64,000 nucleotides of DNA, taken from NCBI RefSeq assembly GCF_016858305.2, contig NZ_CP074436.1:1074001-1138000 (forward strand), written 5' to 3'. Source of the stretch: Polaribacter sp. Q13 (lineage in GTDB: Bacteria > Bacteroidota > Bacteroidia > Flavobacteriales > Flavobacteriaceae). The notes below the pieces were generated by a model. The model was not told where the DNA came from. It did not search any database and was given only the letters and a program-made list of their open reading frames with translations. Every line of letters begins with the position of its first letter. Within the stretch, counting starts at the first letter, position 1. Shown in pieces: positions 61,992-64,000 of this stretch. A program made the position numbers and the translations under genes.

Positions 61992-63110
61992 CTATTTATG
62001 ATACATTTTATACATTTCTGTACCCGCACTTAAAAAAGCTCCGGTTCCATAGACTTCTGTAACATTTTCAGAAGCAACTCCAGGTGCTGCGCCAATAGGC
62101 TGTACATAGCCCAACATTCCGTTTTCGTGCACATAACCAGCCATCGCATTCCAACCTTTTATGGCTGCTTTTTTATATTTTGATTTATGAAGTATTTTAT
62201 TATTAACGCCCCAAGCCAAACCATAAACAAAGAACGAAGAACCACTTGTTTCTGGCGTTGGATAAAATTCATCACCTAACAAACTCATAGCCCAATGTCC
62301 TTTTTCTGTTTGAATTTTTACCAATTTCTTAGCCATTGATTTGTAAATTTTTAAGAAATATTTGTACTCTTTACTTTTAGGATTTAATTCGTTCATTATA
62401 TTTACCAAACCAGCAAATACCCAACCATTACCACGTGCCCAAAATATTTTTTGATCATGATCTCTTTGTTTAATAAATCTTTCATCTCTGTAGTAAAGGC
62501 TTTCTTTTTTATCAAACAAAAAGTCTGTTGTGGCTTTAAATTCTGAAACCATAAAATCTAAATACTTTTTATCTCCTGTTACATTATATAACTTTGCCCA
62601 AAGCGGAGGAGACATAAATAAAGCATCGCACCAATTCCATCTATTTTGATGATTTGGAGATTCCCATGCCAATGATGTATTTGAAGGGTTTTTTATGATA
62701 AAATCTAATAACTCAATGGTAGGAGCTAACATTTTATCTTCCTTATACTTTTTGTACAAATCCACATATAACTGCCCTACTGCATGAGGATCTGCGTGAT
62801 AACCATGCGCATGTTGATATGACCATTTTTGTTGATTTCCAATATCATTTTTTAACCAATCATAATATTTATCATCCTCAGACAATGCTGCCCATTTTAC
62901 CATTCCAGAATACAAAGCACCATTAGTCCAATGATTTGGATGATGTTTTTTCTTTCTGCTATAAGTATCTTTAAAATGTTCTATTTGCCAATCCGCATTT
63001 TTTGCTAATAGTTCCTTAATCTCTTTTTGTTTTTCGGTTTGCCCTTGAATTTGAAAGGCGCTTATTAGGACTAATAGTAAAAGAAAAGTGTTGTTCTTAA
63101 AAATGCTCAT
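61992..63110 (-). CDS. GH105/GH88-like unsaturated glucuronyl hydrolase
   Basis: This 372-residue secreted enzyme (signal 1-23) is an (alpha/alpha)6 barrel of the GH105/GH88 type. RWNWCDALFMSPPLWAKL (about 157-174) carries the catalytic Asp, and WARGNGWVFAGL (224-235) the second motif; HADPHAVGQLYVDLY (105-119) is also typical. Such enzymes hydrolyse the 4,5-unsaturated uronic acid left by a polysaccharide lyase. Its presence suggests that the target polysaccharide, or a second one handled by this locus, contains uronic acid. A partial beta-helix protein, a possible lyase, is encoded immediately upstream. Confidence 0.9.
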   Translation of the reverse strand: MSIFKNNTFLLLLVLISAFQIQGQTEKQKEIKELLAKNADWQIEHFKDTYSRKKKHHPNHWTNGALYSGMVKWAALSEDDKYYDWLKNDIGNQQKWSYQHAHGYHADPHAVGQLYVDLYKKYKEDKMLAPTIELLDFIIKNPSNTSLAWESPNHQNRWNWCDALFMSPPLWAKLYNVTGDKKYLDFMVSEFKATTDFLFDKKESLYYRDERFIKQRDHDQKIFWARGNGWVFAGLVNIMNELNPKSKEYKYFLKIYKSMAKKLVKIQTEKGHWAMSLLGDEFYPTPETSGSSFFVYGLAWGVNNKILHKSKYKKAAIKGWNAMAGYVHENGMLGYVQPIGAAPGVASENVTEVYGTGAFLSAGTEMYKMYHK

Positions 63111-63134
63111 GGTTCTAATTTATTTGAGATTTGT

Positions 63135-64000
63135 TTAATTTTTGATAAAAATAAAATCCTTTAATTTATCCTTTGAAATATCTTTAAACTTTATTCCATT
63201 CATCAACACATTTTCATCAATATCAAAAGTCATCGTGTTTTTTGTTTGATAACCTCCTATTATTTTTTCTTCTGAATTAATAATATTGTTGTCTTTTATT
63301 TTTAAAAAACCTCTACCATAACCAATAGCTATTGCATTTTTTTTGCTTGAAGTAATCGTATTTCCATCTAAAGTGATGTTGCTAGAACCGAAGTCAATTT
63401 TTTCTTCATCCGGAATTTTACGACCATTTCCATGTCCTGTATATCCTGTAGAAAAGATGATAATGGCGTTACCAACATCATTTTTCATAGTATTATTCTT
63501 TATCAGCACATCTCTAGTATCATGCTCGATATGAATTGCTTGAGAATACCCTTGCAAACCGCCATCCATTCTAGAATTATTCTGAATAATTACATTTCTT
63601 GTATTTGCCAAAGCGATATTAAATCTTGCGGCAACATAAAAAACACAATCATCAATTACAATATTCGCATGATCAATAGCATCCGTTTTAGCAAAAGCAT
63701 TGTCTATACTTATTTGATGATCTCCTCTTTTAAAAGTACATTTTGTGACTAAAAAATTCTTTAAAATCTCAGAATCCATCGTTTGTAAACTGAATTTACA
63801 ATCGTCAAAAAAGGTATTTTCTACCAGAATATTTGTAAAATCACCTCTAAAATCTATTCCTGTATATCCGCCATTAGAAAAATTGCAATCTTTAATAGTA
63901 ATAGTAGACAACGTTTTATCTTTTGCTTCAATTCGCAACAAATTAGTAGCATTTTTGAACGAGATATTTTCAAAAGTTGTAAAACCTACTTTTAATAAAA
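63135..64000 (-). CDS. Right-handed parallel beta-helix protein, cut by the right edge
   Basis: The frame is open to position 64000, so only the C-terminal 288 residues are seen. They consist of repeated beta-helix coils (TITIKDCNFSNGGYTGIDFRGDFTNILVENTFFDDC, NVIIQNNSRMDGG, RDVLIKNNTMKNDVGNAIIIF, SNITLDGNTITSSKKNAIAIG, LKIKDNNIINSEE) with the usual N-stacks, ending FKDISKDKLKDFIFIKN. This fold is shared by pectate lyases, PL6-type lyases and GH28 enzymes. No catalytic residues can be assigned from the visible part. Location before GH105 suggests a polysaccharide lyase or related enzyme. Confidence 0.75.
   Translation of the reverse strand, partial: LLKVGFTTFENISFKNATNLLRIEAKDKTLSTITIKDCNFSNGGYTGIDFRGDFTNILVENTFFDDCKFSLQTMDSEILKNFLVTKCTFKRGDHQISIDNAFAKTDAIDHANIVIDDCVFYVAARFNIALANTRNVIIQNNSRMDGGLQGYSQAIHIEHDTRDVLIKNNTMKNDVGNAIIIFSTGYTGHGNGRKIPDEEKIDFGSSNITLDGNTITSSKKNAIAIGYGRGFLKIKDNNIINSEEKIIGGYQTKNTMTFDIDENVLMNGIKFKDISKDKLKDFIFIKN

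Overview
The window comes from a marine flavobacterium (Bacteroidota, Flavobacteriaceae, of the Polaribacter type). The evidence is the very AT-rich DNA, promoters of the Bacteroidota form TAnnTTTG, a type IX secretion C-terminal domain, DUF3570/DUF4266/DUF3667 proteins, LacI-GH97-porin and TPR-HTH regulator layouts, and a large set of enzymes for algal polysaccharides. No rRNA, tRNA or CRISPR array was seen.

Layout. (1) 1-2.85 kb: the edge of a membrane-protein gene, a YiaA/B-like membrane protein, an unrecognised helical protein and a lipoprotein. (2) 2.87-11.1 kb, minus strand: a complete histidine operon (hisG-D-C-B-H, a RidA-like gene, hisA-F-IE). It is preceded by a short leader peptide with four consecutive His codons and an intrinsic terminator, which is a classical attenuator. 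Its intergenic gaps are filled with short palindromic repeats. (3) 11.2-12.4 kb: ttcA and a small HMA-like protein. (4) 12.6-17.3 kb, minus strand: a maltoporin-like porin, a GH97 glycosidase and a LacI regulator, with a LacI-type operator over the promoter. (5) 17.5-22.1 kb: a TetR regulator with matching operators before itself and before a thiol/dehalogenase-type operon. (6) 22.3-25.4 kb: a secreted thioredoxin, ApbE, DUF4266 and DUF3570 in a tight cluster. (7) 25.5-28.6 kb: AraC regulator, aldehyde dehydrogenase and an FKBP-type isomerase.

(8) 29.33-34.80 kb is the most unusual part. Genes on one strand are separated by four related sites of 133-136 bp. The ends of each intact unit are complementary to each other and unique to that unit (GTTGGGCTT/AAGCCCAAC, GTTAGCTA/TAGCTAAC, GTTAGCAGAA/TTCTGCTAAC). 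This is the arrangement of integron gene cassettes with attC sites, here without an integrase in view. One cassette carries an IS3-family insertion with an intact -1 frameshift signal and appears to be a fusion of two cassettes. The array sits directly in front of a DUF3024-UPF0158-sbcD-sbcC operon (34.8-40.5 kb).

(9) 40.7-64 kb, nearly all minus strand: a polysaccharide utilisation region with GH117-like, sulfatase, GH16, two SGNH/SASA esterases, GH3, a second GH16, a BNR-repeat protein, GH105 and a beta-helix protein cut by the right edge. A TPR-HTH regulator lies within it on the plus strand. GH16 and GH117 point to a red-algal galactan (agar/porphyran type); GH105 and the beta-helix protein point to an unsaturated uronic acid. 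No SusC/SusD pair is in view. The region is partly decayed: one sulfatase carries three lesions, one beta-propeller enzyme has a frameshift, and there is a remnant of a third esterase, an orphan type IX sorting domain and a dead IS1595-family element.
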